Part shown: positions 1 through 8,928 of the stretch, piece by piece
How the letters are laid out: each line of letters begins with the position of its first letter
Position numbering within the stretch: the stretch's first letter is position 1
Origin: Sphingopyxis macrogoltabida
GTDB lineage: Bacteria > Pseudomonadota > Alphaproteobacteria > Sphingomonadales > Sphingomonadaceae
Direction: 5' to 3'
Assembly (NCBI RefSeq): GCF_001307295.1
Contig: NZ_CP012700.1
Location: 2,669,001-2,733,000, forward strand
Length of the DNA stretch: 64,000 nucleotides
Translations under genes and position numbers: made by a program
The notes under the pieces: model-generated
Databases searched by the model: none
Seen by the model: only the letters and a program-made list of their open reading frames with translations
What the model was told of the DNA's origin: nothing

Positions 1-895
1 TGCGCGCCTCCTCGGCCTTGCCCGGCCGCACCTTGCGCGCCGGGGTCTCGAAAGTTGCGGCCCGCGCCGCAGTGGTCGGCGCGGGCCGGTGGCGCGAACC
101 GGCGGCATCGCCTCCGCTCCGTTCGCGCAGGAAATTCTTCACGATGCGGTCCTCGGTGCTGTGAAAGCTGACGACCGCCAGCCGGCCGCCGGGCCGCAGC
201 ACGCGCTCGGCGGCGGCGAGACCCGCCGTCAGCTCGTCGAGTTCGCCGTTGATATGGATGCGGATCGCCTGAAAGCTTTTCGTCGACGGGTCTTTCGGCG
301 CGCCCGGCGGGTGGCGCAGCGCCTTGCGGATCACGGTCGCGAGTTCGCCGGTGCGGCTGAGCGGACGCGCCGCGACGATCGCGCGCGCAACGCGGCGCGA
401 CTGGCGCTCGTCGCCATAATGATAAAGCACGTCGGCGATCTCGGCTTCGTCGGCGCGGTTGAGCCAGTCGGCGGCGCTTTCGCCCTCCTGCGCCATGCGC
501 ATGTCGAGCGGACCGTCCTTCTGGAACGAAAAGCCGCGCTCGCCCTGGTCGAGCTGCATCGACGACACGCCGATGTCGAAGGTGATGCCGTCGACCGCAT
601 CGATGCCACGCTCGGCAAGCAGCCGGTCGATCTCGCCGAAGCGGCCGTGGACCAGCGTCAGCCGGCCGTCCGCTTCCGCGACGAGCGCCTGCCCTTCGGC
701 AATCGCATCGGGGTCGCGGTCGCAGGCGACAACGTCGGCCCCCGCCGCAAGCATCGCGCGCGTATAGCCGCCGGCGCCGAAGGTCGCATCGACATGGCGC
801 TCGCCCGGGGCGATGGCGAGCGCGGCGATGACTTCTTCGCGAAGGACCGGATCGTGGCGCGGATCGCGCGGGAGTTCGGGGGGAAGCCCGGTCAT
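1..895 (-). CDS. rsmH: 16S rRNA (cytosine-1402 N4)-methyltransferase RsmH, 3' end cut by window
   Basis: RsmH (MraW) methylates N4 of C1402 in the 16S rRNA P site using S-adenosylmethionine. The reverse strand reads [20 protein letters not shown] at the start, then a SAM-binding loop [13 protein letters not shown] near residue 40, [19 protein letters not shown] near residue 100 and [14 protein letters not shown] near residue 250, all typical of the family. The reading frame is open through base 1, so the last part of the protein lies outside the window. Its ATG overlaps the mraZ stop (ATGA), so the two are co-transcribed and probably translationally coupled, as in the start of the dcw division cluster. 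Confidence 0.96.
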   Translation of the reverse strand, partial: MTGLPPELPRDPRHDPVLREEVIAALAIAPGERHVDATFGAGGYTRAMLAAGADVVACDRDPDAIAEGQALVAEADGRLTLVHGRFGEIDRLLAERGIDAVDGITFDIGVSSMQLDQGERGFSFQKDGPLDMRMAQEGESAADWLNRADEAEIADVLYHYGDERQSRRVARAIVAARPLSRTGELATVIRKALRHPPGAPKDPSTKSFQAIRIHINGELDELTAGLAAAERVLRPGGRLAVVSFHSTEDRIVKNFLRERSGGDAAGSRHRPAPTTAARAATFETPARKVRPGKAEEAR

Positions 896-1398
896 TTCCG
901 CCCCTTCCCTTTCGCCGCATCCCATGCGGCGGCGAGGCGCTGGAGCACCGGGTCCGCGTCGGCACATTCGGCCAGCGTCGGCAGCCACCAGATTTCGAGG
1001 CGGCGGCCCGAGCCCACAAAAGCGGTCGCGCCGGCATCGCCGACGCGGTCGCGGTGGATGAAGCTGGGGAGGAAGCGGCCACTGTCGTCGAGCGTATAGG
1101 GCTCGGTATAGCTGAAGCGCTTCTTGAACTCGGCATCCTCGTCGAAATCGAGGTTGCGCAGCCGCGCGGTTTCGCGGTCGCGTTCGATCTCGCCGTTCAG
1201 GCGGTCGTACTGATCCTGACCATAGGCGACGAGGCAGGGCAGCTTTTCGTGAAAACCGACCCAGAGCACGCGCTGGCCGTCCGCAGTGAGGGGCACATTG
1301 TTGCGGAACTGAGAGGGGACGGCGATGCGTCCCTTGCCATCGATCGCGGCGAAGTTGGTGCCAGCATATTGACCGGGCGTCACAACCGCCATCGCCAT
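892..1398 (-). CDS. mraZ: Division/cell wall cluster transcriptional repressor MraZ
   Basis: MraZ is an AbrB/SpoVT-fold DNA-binding protein that represses its own dcw operon. The 168-residue product has the two expected half-domains, [14 protein letters not shown] near residue 20 and [12 protein letters not shown] near residue 103, and is slightly longer than the usual ~150 residues. It is the first gene of the cluster and overlaps rsmH by four bases. Repeats with a 10-bp period at about 1519-1552, 120-155 bases upstream of its start, are a plausible autoregulatory site. Confidence 0.96.
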   Translation of the reverse strand: MAMAVVTPGQYAGTNFAAIDGKGRIAVPSQFRNNVPLTADGQRVLWVGFHEKLPCLVAYGQDQYDRLNGEIERDRETARLRNLDFDEDAEFKKRFSYTEPYTLDDSGRFLPSFIHRDRVGDAGATAFVGSGRRLEIWWLPTLAECADADPVLQRLAAAWDAAKGKGRK

Positions 1399-1518
1399 GC
1401 CCCCCTGTCCTGCGCGCCACCGGGCAAAACTTCCCCTGCCCCGGAATCGCGAAATTCCGAAAAATAGGACTCAGGTGGAGATTGCCCCTCTCCGATCCCT
1501 GCCTATCAACTATAGATC

Positions 1519-1552
1519 GGGGTGGAAAGGGGTAATTTAGGGTAAAATAGGG
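1519..1552. promoter_or_regulatory. Candidate MraZ-box repeats
   Basis: Four GGG(G) blocks occur with a 10-bp period (1519, 1529, 1540 and 1550), separated by A/T-rich 6-7-base spacers, in the gap upstream of mraZ. Known MraZ sites are TGGGN repeats spaced by five bases, i.e. the same 10-bp period. Here the G-runs are on the strand opposite to mraZ transcription, so the assignment is by analogy only. Confidence 0.5.
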
Positions 1553-1670
1553 AATCTACCCCCTATTCATCGCAAAATCGGGGTCGGATCGTCGAAATGG
1601 GGGCCCGGTGGTCGAGCAACGGGCAGGTCGGTTCGGGGCCGGTCGGGGAAAAGCCACCCTGAATGCCGGA

Positions 1671-2840
1671 TCAATCGTCATTCGAGCGAATCCACAGGGG
1701 ACGCAGCGCCACGCCATCCCCGGCCGTTCCGTCCCACAGGCGGGCGGCCAGCCAGTCCATCGTGTCGGCACGGCGGAGATGCGGCGCACCCGCGACCAAC
1801 GGCTGCCACAGCGGAGCGAACAGCAGGTCGGCGTCGCCGACGAGCCACGCCTCGCCGGCGCCGATCCGGCACAAGGCGACACGGCGGCCGCCATAGGCCT
1901 GGCAACCCGGCGGCAATCTGTCGAAGCGCCCGGCACTGAACAGGCGGAGCCGGGCACCATCGACATCGACCGCCACGGCCTGCGTTTCGCCAACCGGCGA
2001 AGCACCGAGCGTCGCGCCCCAATGATCGAGCAGCGGCGTGAGCAGACTGGTCACCGGCGGGTTGCGCGGGTCACCCAGGGGATACTGCATAGGCCATCCC
2101 GACAGCGCATCGGCAAGCACCACCGCCCGGCCGCCGCCGCGAACAAAGGCATCGATCGCGACCAGTTCCTGCGGCGCCAGCGCGCGCGGATGCGCGACAA
2201 GCAGCGTACTGCCACGCGGCGGAACATCATCGACGAGACTATCGACGAGCTTGACGGAGCCGGAGACCTCGAGCCGTGCCAGCGCGGGATCGTCGCGCGC
2301 TCCCTCCGCAATCATCGCGGCGATGTCGCCGCCGCTGGTCCAGCGCAGCGGCAGCCCGGTGAGCATCGTCGCGGGAGGAGCAGCCGGGGCGGCGGCGAAC
2401 GGGCGATACAGAAATGACAGCAGCGCATGTCCCGCTGCAAACCAGCAGAACATCAACGCCAGCGCCGCCAATAGCCGCAACGCCCTTCCCCTCGCGCGCC
2501 ACTGCGCGAAGGCATCGGCCGCCCATGCTGCGGCGACACCGGCCAGCAGCACCGATGCCAATTGCGCCCAACCCGCAGAACCGGCGAGCGACAGCGACAG
2601 CAAGGTCTGCGCCGCGAATAGAATCGCCAGCGCCGTCAGGATCGTGCGCCGGCGCACCCTTGCCGCCTCGCGACGTTGCCACCAGGCGAGCAGAAGCATG
2701 GACGGCGCCAGCAAGGGAATAGCCAGCGCGGGGTCGATGCGGCCAAGCCAATATTGGCCGCCCGCGATCCACGCGAGCATGAGCGCCAGCAGCGCGGTGG
2801 CCAGCGCGCGCAGCAACGGCCGGCGCGTGCGTGCCGTCAT
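1671..2840 (-). CDS. Membrane protein with DUF4350-like periplasmic domain, function unknown
   Basis: A 389-residue protein. The first ~140 residues contain about five hydrophobic segments (for example TALLALMLAWIAGG, AIPLLAPSMLLLAWW, LLAALALMFCWFAAG). The rest is a soluble domain with a Rossmann-like pattern (GSTLLVAHPRALAPQELVAIDAF... followed by GGGRAVVLADALSG), as in DUF4350/GldG-type proteins. It starts in a 4-base overlap with the small membrane-protein gene upstream (ATGA), which in turn overlaps cysK, so the three form one transcription unit running towards mraZ. No catalytic motif is visible, and the family assignment is tentative. Confidence 0.7.
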   Translation of the reverse strand: MTARTRRPLLRALATALLALMLAWIAGGQYWLGRIDPALAIPLLAPSMLLLAWWQRREAARVRRRTILTALAILFAAQTLLSLSLAGSAGWAQLASVLLAGVAAAWAADAFAQWRARGRALRLLAALALMFCWFAAGHALLSFLYRPFAAAPAAPPATMLTGLPLRWTSGGDIAAMIAEGARDDPALARLEVSGSVKLVDSLVDDVPPRGSTLLVAHPRALAPQELVAIDAFVRGGGRAVVLADALSGWPMQYPLGDPRNPPVTSLLTPLLDHWGATLGASPVGETQAVAVDVDGARLRLFSAGRFDRLPPGCQAYGGRRVALCRIGAGEAWLVGDADLLFAPLWQPLVAGAPHLRRADTMDWLAARLWDGTAGDGVALRPLWIRSNDD

Positions 2841-3232
2841 TGTTTCGATTGGCGCGCCCGGGCGAGTGCGGGATCGGGTTCGAGATCGGGAACCGTCGTC
2901 GCTGCCGGCGCCGAGGGTGCCGCCTGCGGCACCTTCACCGGCGTCAGCGCATTTTCATCCTTCGAAACCGGCTGAACGCCGAGTTCCTCGAGCGGCGCGC
3001 TACCACCGCTTTTCGTCTGCTCGCCCGGCATTTTCACGGTCGGGTCGATCGCTGCGCTCTGCGCCGCATTTTCGCGCGCACGGTCGCCGATCAATCCCGC
3101 CATACCGACGAGCAACAGCACCGTCAGCACCCCGGCGATGCCGATCTGCAACCGCCGCATCGAGTCGTTGACGGGCGCCGCAGGCGTCCCGGGCAACGCC
3201 TCGATCTTCGCTTTGGGTATGCCGCCGTTCAT
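2837..3232 (-). CDS. Small single-pass membrane protein, unknown
   Basis: 131 residues: a short N-terminal cytoplasmic stretch (MNGGIPKAKIEALPGTP), one membrane segment near residues 28-48 (QIGIAGVLTVLLLVGMAGLI), then a Pro/Ala-rich hydrophilic tail. The ATG at 3230-3232 was chosen because it overlaps the cysK stop (ATGA) and no in-frame upstream ATG lies nearby. The longer open frame upstream lies over cysK in another frame. I do not recognise a family. Being coupled between cysK and the DUF4350-like gene suggests a shared mRNA but does not give a function. Confidence 0.65.
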   Translation of the reverse strand: MNGGIPKAKIEALPGTPAAPVNDSMRRLQIGIAGVLTVLLLVGMAGLIGDRARENAAQSAAIDPTVKMPGEQTKSGGSAPLEELGVQPVSKDENALTPVKVPQAAPSAPAATTVPDLEPDPALARARQSKQ

Positions 3233-4215
3233 GCCGCCGTTTCCGTTTCCGCCAGGCCTTTGCTCGCCAGCCATTCGGGGTTGTAGAGCGTGGACAGGTA
3301 ACGAAACCCGCTGTCGCAAAGGATGGTTGCAATGCGCCTGCCGGGGCCGAGCTGCCGCGCGAGCGCCATCGCCCCCGCAACATTGATCCCCGACGACAGG
3401 CCGAGGCAAAGCCCCTCCTCGTCGAGCAACTGGCGCACGACTGCGAGCCCTTCGGCGTCGGAGATGCGGAACTGGGTGTCGATCGGCGCGCCTTCGAGAT
3501 TGGCGGTGATGCGGTTCTGGCCGATGCCTTCGGCGACGCTCGTCCCTTCGGGCTTCAATTCGCCGCACTGGTAATAATTATAGAGCCCGGCGCCATGCGG
3601 GTCGGTCAGCGCGATGGTGATCTTCTCATCCCTTGCCTTCAGACCTAGCCCTGTTCCCGCGATCGTGCCGCCGGTCCCCGCCGCGCAGGTGAAGCCGTCG
3701 ATCCGGCCGTCCATCTGCGCCCAGATTTCCTCGGCGGTGCCGAAAATATGCGATTTGCGGTTGGCGATATTGTCGAACTGGTTCGCCCAGATCGCATTGT
3801 CGGTTTCCTCGGCGATGCGGCGCGAGGTGTGGACGAAATGGCCGGGATTGGCGAACGGCGCGGGCGGAACGAGCACCAGTTCGGCGCCGAGCGCGCGGAT
3901 CGTCGCCATTTTTTCCGCGCTCTGGTTGTCGGGCATGACGATGATCGTCTTGTAACCCAGCGCATTGGCGACGAGCGCAAGGCCGATGCCGGTGTTGCCC
4001 GCCGTCCCCTCGACGATCGTGCCGCCGGGCGCCAAGCTGCCGTTCGCCTCGGCATCGTGGACGATATAGAGCGCCGCGCGATCCTTCACCGATCCGCCGG
4101 GGTTGGCATATTCGCACTTGCCCCAGATTTCGCAGCCCGTGGCTTCGCTCGGCCCTTTGAGCAGCACGAGCGGGGTATTGCCGATCAGGTCCAGACTGTT
4201 TTGCGCAATGGTCAT
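3229..4215 (-). CDS. cysK: Cysteine synthase A (O-acetylserine sulfhydrylase)
   Basis: A PLP enzyme that makes L-cysteine from O-acetylserine and sulfide. The 328-residue product carries the PLP lysine (K44) in NPGGSVKDRAA, the substrate loop EGTAGNTGIG, and the phosphate-binding loop GTGGTIAGTG. Length and motifs fit the CysK/CysM fold-type II family, and CysK fits better than CysM on the absence of insertions. It is the first gene of a three-gene unit (4-base overlap with the next gene) and is divergent from the zinc-receptor gene. The 196-base divergent gap holds a Zur-like palindrome nearer the receptor. Confidence 0.93.
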   Translation of the reverse strand: MTIAQNSLDLIGNTPLVLLKGPSEATGCEIWGKCEYANPGGSVKDRAALYIVHDAEANGSLAPGGTIVEGTAGNTGIGLALVANALGYKTIIVMPDNQSAEKMATIRALGAELVLVPPAPFANPGHFVHTSRRIAEETDNAIWANQFDNIANRKSHIFGTAEEIWAQMDGRIDGFTCAAGTGGTIAGTGLGLKARDEKITIALTDPHGAGLYNYYQCGELKPEGTSVAEGIGQNRITANLEGAPIDTQFRISDAEGLAVVRQLLDEEGLCLGLSSGINVAGAMALARQLGPGRRIATILCDSGFRYLSTLYNPEWLASKGLAETETAA

Positions 4216-4349
4216 GCGCCTGATCTAGGGCGGCGCCAAGGCGGCTGCAAGACAGCTTCGTTTGCCCCGCGCCATCTTCGCCTTTGTCGACCAACGGAGC
4301 ACGGACGCCGACGAACGCCCGGTCATGAGCAATCGAAGGGGTTGCCATT

Positions 4350-4367
4350 GTAACAGTATATCATTAC
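4350..4367. promoter_or_regulatory. Candidate Zur operator
   Basis: GTAACAGTATATCATTAC is an 18-bp imperfect palindrome of the form GTAA-N3-TATA-N3-TTAC, close to the A/T-rich palindromes bound by Zur in proteobacteria. It lies 44 bp before the start of a receptor with a His/Glu-rich loop. Zur control is inferred and not shown. Confidence 0.5.
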
Positions 4368-4411
4368 TGGACCGCCCGACAGCTCTTCCCAAGCAACAGG
4401 ATTTTTCACCG

Positions 4412-6544
4412 ATGCGTCTGCTTTCCACCGCCGGCTCCAGTCTCGCCGTCGCCCTTGCCGTCCTCGCCTCGCCTGCCATCGCGCAGGACCGGCGCGGCGC
4501 CAGCAACGACGACGTTCACACCGGCGAACCGATTGTCGTCACCGCACCTTATGTGCGCAGCCTCGATATTCTCGGCAATGTCTCGGTGCTCGAAGGCGAC
4601 GAACTGGCGCGCGACATTCGCGGGCAGATCGGCGACACGCTCACTCGGCAGCCCGGCGTGTCGGCGACCAGCTTCTCCCCCGGCGCCTCGCGCCCCGTGC
4701 TGCGCGGCTTTTCGGGCGAGCGCGTCCGCGTGCTGACCGACGGCATCGGCTCGATCGACGCCTCGAACACCTCCGCCGACCATGCGGTCACCATCGATCC
4801 GCTGACCGTCGAGCGTATCGAAATCCTCCGCGGCCCCGCGGTGTTGTTGTTCGGCAGCCAGGCGATCGGCGGCGCGGTCAATATGTTCGACCGCCGGATC
4901 CCCCGGAAAGTGCCGGCCGACCATGTCCATGTCGATGCGATCGGCGGCTATGCCACCGCGGCGAACGACCGTAACATCGGCAGTTCGATCGATGTCGCGC
5001 TGAGTTCGCAGATCGTGGCGCATCTCGACGGAAGCTGGCGCAAGACGGGCGACGCCCGCACCGGCGGATTCGTCTATGCTCCCGATATCCGTGGCGACCT
5101 GCTCCATCTTGCCGAACATGAAGTCGAGGAAGGCCATCTCGACGAAGCGGCCGAACTGACCGCGCAGGCGGGCAAGCGCGGCAAGATCGACAATACGCAA
5201 AGCGAGACCTGGACCGCCGGCGGCGGCATTTCGCTGATCAACGACGGCGGCCAGCTTGGCATTTCGATCGGCTATTTCGACACCAATTACGGCGTGCCCG
5301 ACCGACCGAACACCGAACATGACCATGGCGGCGAAGAAGAAGAGGGCGGCCACGAGCATGGCGAGGGGTCCGTCACCATCGGCATGAAGCAATGGCGCGC
5401 CGACCTGCGCGGCGAGGTCGAACTGGGCGACGGCTTCTTCGATAAGCTGCGGATCCGCGCGGGCTTTGCCGATTACAAGCACACAGAATTCGAGGGCGAA
5501 GAGGTCGGCACCATCTTCACCAACAAGGGCGTCGAAGGCCGGATCGAACTGGCGCAGAGCGACCGCGGCGGCTGGCGCGGGGCGAGCGGCGTGCAGTACA
5601 GCCACCGCGATTTCGACGCGGTGGGCGAAGAGGCGTTCGTGCCGCGGAACCTGACCGACCAGTTCGCGCTGTTCACACTGCAGGAATATACCGCGGGCCC
5701 GCTCGGGCTCGAAGCGGCGGCGCGGTACGAAAAGACAAGCGTGCGTGCGCAAACGGTCGGCTTCGACCGCAATTTCGACAGCTTCTCGGGCGCGCTCGGC
5801 GCAACCTACGATGTGTTCGACGGCGCCAAGATCGGGGTTTCGGTGTCGCGTGCCGTTCGTGCACCGTCGGCCGAGGAACTGCTCTCGAACGGTCCGCACA
5901 TCGCGACGCAGAGCTATGAGGTCGGCAATCCGAACCTCAAGCGCGAAGCGAACTGGGGCGCCGAAGCCTCGTTCAAGATCAAGACCGACGCGTTCAACCT
6001 CAGCCTGACGGGCTATTCGAACTGGTTCGACAATTTCATCTATTCGGCCGCGACCGGCGCCGAAGAGGACGAACTGCCCGTGTTCCAATATTTCCAGCGC
6101 GATGCCCGCGTCTATGGTTTCGAGGCCGAGGCGAGCGCGCGGCTGGCGCAGATCGGCGGCTTCAACATCGTCGGCGACGTGACTGCCGACATGACCCGCG
6201 CCAAGATCAAGAATGCCGGCCTCGACCGCAACGTGCCGCGCATTCCGCCGCTGCGCATCCTCGGCGGGATCGAAGCGCAGAGCGAACGGGTCGATGCGCG
6301 GGTCGAGGTCGAATGGACCGACGACCAGACGCGCACCGCGCAGTTCGAGACGCCGACCGACGGCTTCACGCTCGTCAATGCCTCGCTGAGCTGGCGCCCG
6401 CTTCCCGATACGAAGAACCTGACATTGAGCCTGTCGGCGAACAATATCTTCGACGTCGAAGCACGCCGCCACGCGAGCTTCACCAAGGATTATGTGCCGC
6501 TGTCCGGCCGCGATCTCCGCCTCACCGCGCGGGCGAGTTTTTAA
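4412..6544 (+). CDS. TonB-dependent outer-membrane receptor, probable zinc (ZnuD-like)
   Basis: 710 residues with a signal peptide (MRLLSTAGSSLAVALAVLAS, cleavage after AIAQ), a plug domain (LGNVSVLEGDEL, LTRQPGVSATSF, VERIEILRGPAVLLFGSQAIGGAVN) and a β-barrel ending in phenylalanine. A loop near residues 305-325 is rich in His and Glu (EHDHGGEEEEGGHEHGEG), as in the zinc receptor ZnuD, and a second acidic/His patch (HLAEHEVEEGHLDEAAE) precedes it. Together with the Zur-like box upstream this points to zinc uptake. The ATG at 4412 was chosen over the upstream in-frame start at 4262 because it begins the signal peptide. A 23-bp tandem repeat begins at its stop codon. Confidence 0.85.
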   Translation: MRLLSTAGSSLAVALAVLASPAIAQDRRGASNDDVHTGEPIVVTAPYVRSLDILGNVSVLEGDELARDIRGQIGDTLTRQPGVSATSFSPGASRPVLRGFSGERVRVLTDGIGSIDASNTSADHAVTIDPLTVERIEILRGPAVLLFGSQAIGGAVNMFDRRIPRKVPADHVHVDAIGGYATAANDRNIGSSIDVALSSQIVAHLDGSWRKTGDARTGGFVYAPDIRGDLLHLAEHEVEEGHLDEAAELTAQAGKRGKIDNTQSETWTAGGGISLINDGGQLGISIGYFDTNYGVPDRPNTEHDHGGEEEEGGHEHGEGSVTIGMKQWRADLRGEVELGDGFFDKLRIRAGFADYKHTEFEGEEVGTIFTNKGVEGRIELAQSDRGGWRGASGVQYSHRDFDAVGEEAFVPRNLTDQFALFTLQEYTAGPLGLEAAARYEKTSVRAQTVGFDRNFDSFSGALGATYDVFDGAKIGVSVSRAVRAPSAEELLSNGPHIATQSYEVGNPNLKREANWGAEASFKIKTDAFNLSLTGYSNWFDNFIYSAATGAEEDELPVFQYFQRDARVYGFEAEASARLAQIGGFNIVGDVTADMTRAKIKNAGLDRNVPRIPPLRILGGIEAQSERVDARVEVEWTDDQTRTAQFETPTDGFTLVNASLSWRPLPDTKNLTLSLSANNIFDVEARRHASFTKDYVPLSGRDLRLTARASF

Positions 6545-6587
6545 GCCGATTCAATGAATCGAGCTAAGCCGATTCAATGAATCGAGC
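6542..6587. repeat. Two tandem copies of a 23-bp unit with internal inverted repeat
   Basis: The unit TAAGCCGATTCAATGAATCG plus AGC is repeated exactly at 6542-6564 and 6565-6587. The first copy supplies the TAA stop of the receptor gene. Each unit contains GATTCA-A-TGAATC, so the RNA could form two short hairpins. There is no T-run, so it is not a standard intrinsic terminator. Confidence 0.9.
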
Positions 6588-6595
6588 ATCGCTAG

Positions 6596-7156
6596 CTATT
6601 GACCTAATGCCTTGCGCGCATTCCAATAGATGGGTGTAACGACGACATAGATTCCGACCTGTTCAAAGACTTTCCCGTCCAGTTGATCGAGACCGACTCC
6701 TCTAGCAAGATAGGCTGTACGGACGTCAGCAAGGCGCTCGTCTAAAGCAATGCCTATGAAATCGGCGTTGGTTCGACCGGGACCGAAATCGAATATCTTA
6801 TCAACCAGATCAAAAGATACTCCAATCTCTTTAGCCTGAGCCATCACCCATTCACGCATGATCCGAGCGTGACTGTAGTCGAAATAGTGCGACGATTCCT
6901 CTCGATCCACACTCTGCTTGGCCGCACAGTTAGTGATGACCTGCCAAAAGCGGGCCGCTAGGGCATCCTTTTTCTCTGCCGCTACAGACTCTTGTCCTTC
7001 CCTCATTGAACGGACCGTCGTCTCGACGATCGACGCTTTCAATTCGGGGGCAGCGGTGCGGGTAATACAATCCAGCTTTTCACCGTCTTGTGCGGCGGCC
7101 ATCGTAGGAAACGCCGCCGCAGCAAGCAACGAGCCCGACAAAATAGATTTCAACAT
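6596..7156 (-). CDS. Secreted protein of unknown function
   Basis: 186 residues with a signal peptide (MLKSILSGSLLAAAAFPTMA, cleavage after AAAQ). The mature part is mostly helical with two cysteines (LDCITRT, ITNCAAKQ) that could form a disulfide. No enzyme motif is seen. The start at 7154-7156 has AGGA six bases upstream; an earlier in-frame ATG at 7180 would overlap fabG. It lies 23 bases after fabG and may be read from the same mRNA. Its base composition is somewhat less GC-rich than its neighbours. Confidence 0.65.
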   Translation of the reverse strand: MLKSILSGSLLAAAAFPTMAAAQDGEKLDCITRTAAPELKASIVETTVRSMREGQESVAAEKKDALAARFWQVITNCAAKQSVDREESSHYFDYSHARIMREWVMAQAKEIGVSFDLVDKIFDFGPGRTNADFIGIALDERLADVRTAYLARGVGLDQLDGKVFEQVGIYVVVTPIYWNARKALGQ

Positions 7157-7179
7157 CGCCATTCCTAGCGCCCCGTCCA

Positions 7180-7920
7180 TCAGGACAACATCGCCATCCC
7201 GCCGTTCACGTGCAGCGTCTGGCCGGTCACATAGGCGGCTTCCTTCGACGCGAGATAGACGACTGCGGCCGCGATATCGCTTCCCTCGCCCATCCGCCCG
7301 GCCGGGATGCGCTGGTTGAGCGCTTCCTTCTGCGCGTCGGGCAAGTCGTCGGTCATCGCGGTGGCGATGAAGCCCGGTGCAACGCAGTTCACCGTGACGC
7401 CGCGGCTCGCGAGTTCCTGCGCCAGCGCCTTCGTCATGCCGGTGACGCCGGCCTTTGACGCGGCATAATTGGCCTGCCCCGGATTGCCGGTCGCGCCGAC
7501 GACGCTGGTGATCGAGATGATGCGACCGAAACGTGCCTTCATCATCGGCTTGGCCGCCGCGCGCGCGAGGCGGAAATTGGCCTCAAGGTTGATGCGGATG
7601 ACGTCCGACCATTCGTCGTCCTTCATCCGCAGGATCAGATTGTCGCGGGTAACCCCGGCGTTATTGACGAGAATATCGAGCTGCCCCAACGCCTCGACTG
7701 CCGAAGGCACGAGCGCATCGACCGCCGCCGCATCACCGAGATTGCACGGCAAAGCGACATGATCGCCGCCAAGGCTGTCGCGAAAACCGTTCAGCTTCTC
7801 CGCATTGGAACCCGACACCGCAAGCCGTGCGCCTTGCGCTGCGAGCGCCTGCGCGATGGCCGAACCGATGCCGCCCGAGGCGCCGGTGACGAGGGCGGTC
7901 ATGCCGGTGAGATCGAACAT
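7180..7920 (-). CDS. fabG: 3-oxoacyl-[acyl-carrier-protein] reductase FabG
   Basis: A short-chain dehydrogenase that reduces 3-oxoacyl-ACP with NADPH in fatty-acid elongation. The 246-residue product has the cofactor motif TGASGGIGSAIA near residue 12, NNAGVTRDNLILRMKDD (a FabG signature) near residue 86, and the catalytic Ser/Tyr/Lys region (SVVGATGNPGQANYAASKAG). It follows fabD by 24 bases on the same strand, so the two are likely one operon. Confidence 0.96.
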   Translation of the reverse strand: MFDLTGMTALVTGASGGIGSAIAQALAAQGARLAVSGSNAEKLNGFRDSLGGDHVALPCNLGDAAAVDALVPSAVEALGQLDILVNNAGVTRDNLILRMKDDEWSDVIRINLEANFRLARAAAKPMMKARFGRIISITSVVGATGNPGQANYAASKAGVTGMTKALAQELASRGVTVNCVAPGFIATAMTDDLPDAQKEALNQRIPAGRMGEGSDIAAAVVYLASKEAAYVTGQTLHVNGGMAMLS

Positions 7921-7944
7921 CTATATTCTCCTGAATCCCGTGAA

Positions 7945-8883
7945 TTAGAGCGTCTTGAGCAAAGCCTCGATGTCATCCATCGAGATCACGCTGATCGTCT
8001 CGACCTCGCCCGCAGCGCTGCGCTTCACCATCGGCGACAGGACCTTGCCGCCGAATTCGACGAATTGCGCGACGCCGATATCTTCCATCGCGCCGACGCT
8101 TTCGCGCCAGCGGACGCGGCCCGTGACCTGTTGGACGAGGAGATCGCGGATCGCGTCGGCATCGCTGACCGGGCTGGCAGTCACATTCGCGACCACCGGC
8201 ACCAGCGGCGAGGCGGGCGGGTTCGCGTCCAGCGCCTCGGCCATCGCATCTGCCGCCGCCTGCATCAGCGGGCAATGAAAGGGCGCCGACACCGGGAGCA
8301 GCACGCCGCGCTTGATCCCGAAGTCCTTGACCAGCGCGACCGCGCGCTCGACCGCACCCTTGTGGCCCGAGATCACGACCTGCGACGGGTCATTGTCGTT
8401 CGCGACCGTGCAGACCTCACCATCGGCAGCGGCGTCGGCGAGCTTCTGCGCCGTCTCGATATCGGCGCCCAGCAGCGCCGCCATCGCGCCGACGCCGACC
8501 GGCACCGCCGCCTGCATCGCCTGCCCGCGCGTCTTCAGCAGCTGCGCGGTGGTCGCAAGGTCGAAGGCTCCGGCAGCGCAGAGCGCGCTATATTCGCCGA
8601 GGCTGTGGCCCGCGACATAATCGGCCTTGCCCGAGAGCGTCACGCCGCCTTCCTTTTCGAGCACGCGCAAGGTCGCGATCGCGTTCGCCATGATCGCCGG
8701 CTGGGCGTTTTCGGTGAGGGTGAGCTGGTCCTCGGGCCCTTCGCTCATCAGCAGGAACAGCTTCTGGCCGAGCGCGTCGTCGACCTCCTGAAACACTTCG
8801 CGGGCGACCGGCGATGCGTCGGCAAGCGCCTTGCCCATGCCGACCGCCTGGCTGCCCTGACCTGGAAAGATGAATGCGCGCAT
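7945..8883 (-). CDS. fabD: Malonyl-CoA:ACP transacylase FabD
   Basis: Loads malonyl groups from CoA to acyl carrier protein. The 312-residue product begins with the family motif FIFPGQGSQAVGMG and has the active-site serine S94 in GHSLGEYSAL, with the partner histidine in SAPFHCPLM. It is encoded just upstream of fabG. The preceding gene (LD-carboxypeptidase) ends only 45 bases away, so read-through from that gene is possible. Confidence 0.96.
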   Translation of the reverse strand: MRAFIFPGQGSQAVGMGKALADASPVAREVFQEVDDALGQKLFLLMSEGPEDQLTLTENAQPAIMANAIATLRVLEKEGGVTLSGKADYVAGHSLGEYSALCAAGAFDLATTAQLLKTRGQAMQAAVPVGVGAMAALLGADIETAQKLADAAADGEVCTVANDNDPSQVVISGHKGAVERAVALVKDFGIKRGVLLPVSAPFHCPLMQAAADAMAEALDANPPASPLVPVVANVTASPVSDADAIRDLLVQQVTGRVRWRESVGAMEDIGVAQFVEFGGKVLSPMVKRSAAGEVETISVISMDDIEALLKTL

Positions 8884-8928
8884 GATGCGTCCCCTGATGG
8901 ATTTTCGATTTGGCCCGCGCCTATTCCT

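Noticed and set aside
4406..6472. Open frame of 688 codons opposite the zinc receptor
   Set aside because: Antisense artefact of a high-GC gene.
6542..6587. CRISPR array
   Set aside because: Two adjacent 23-bp copies without spacers and no cas genes.
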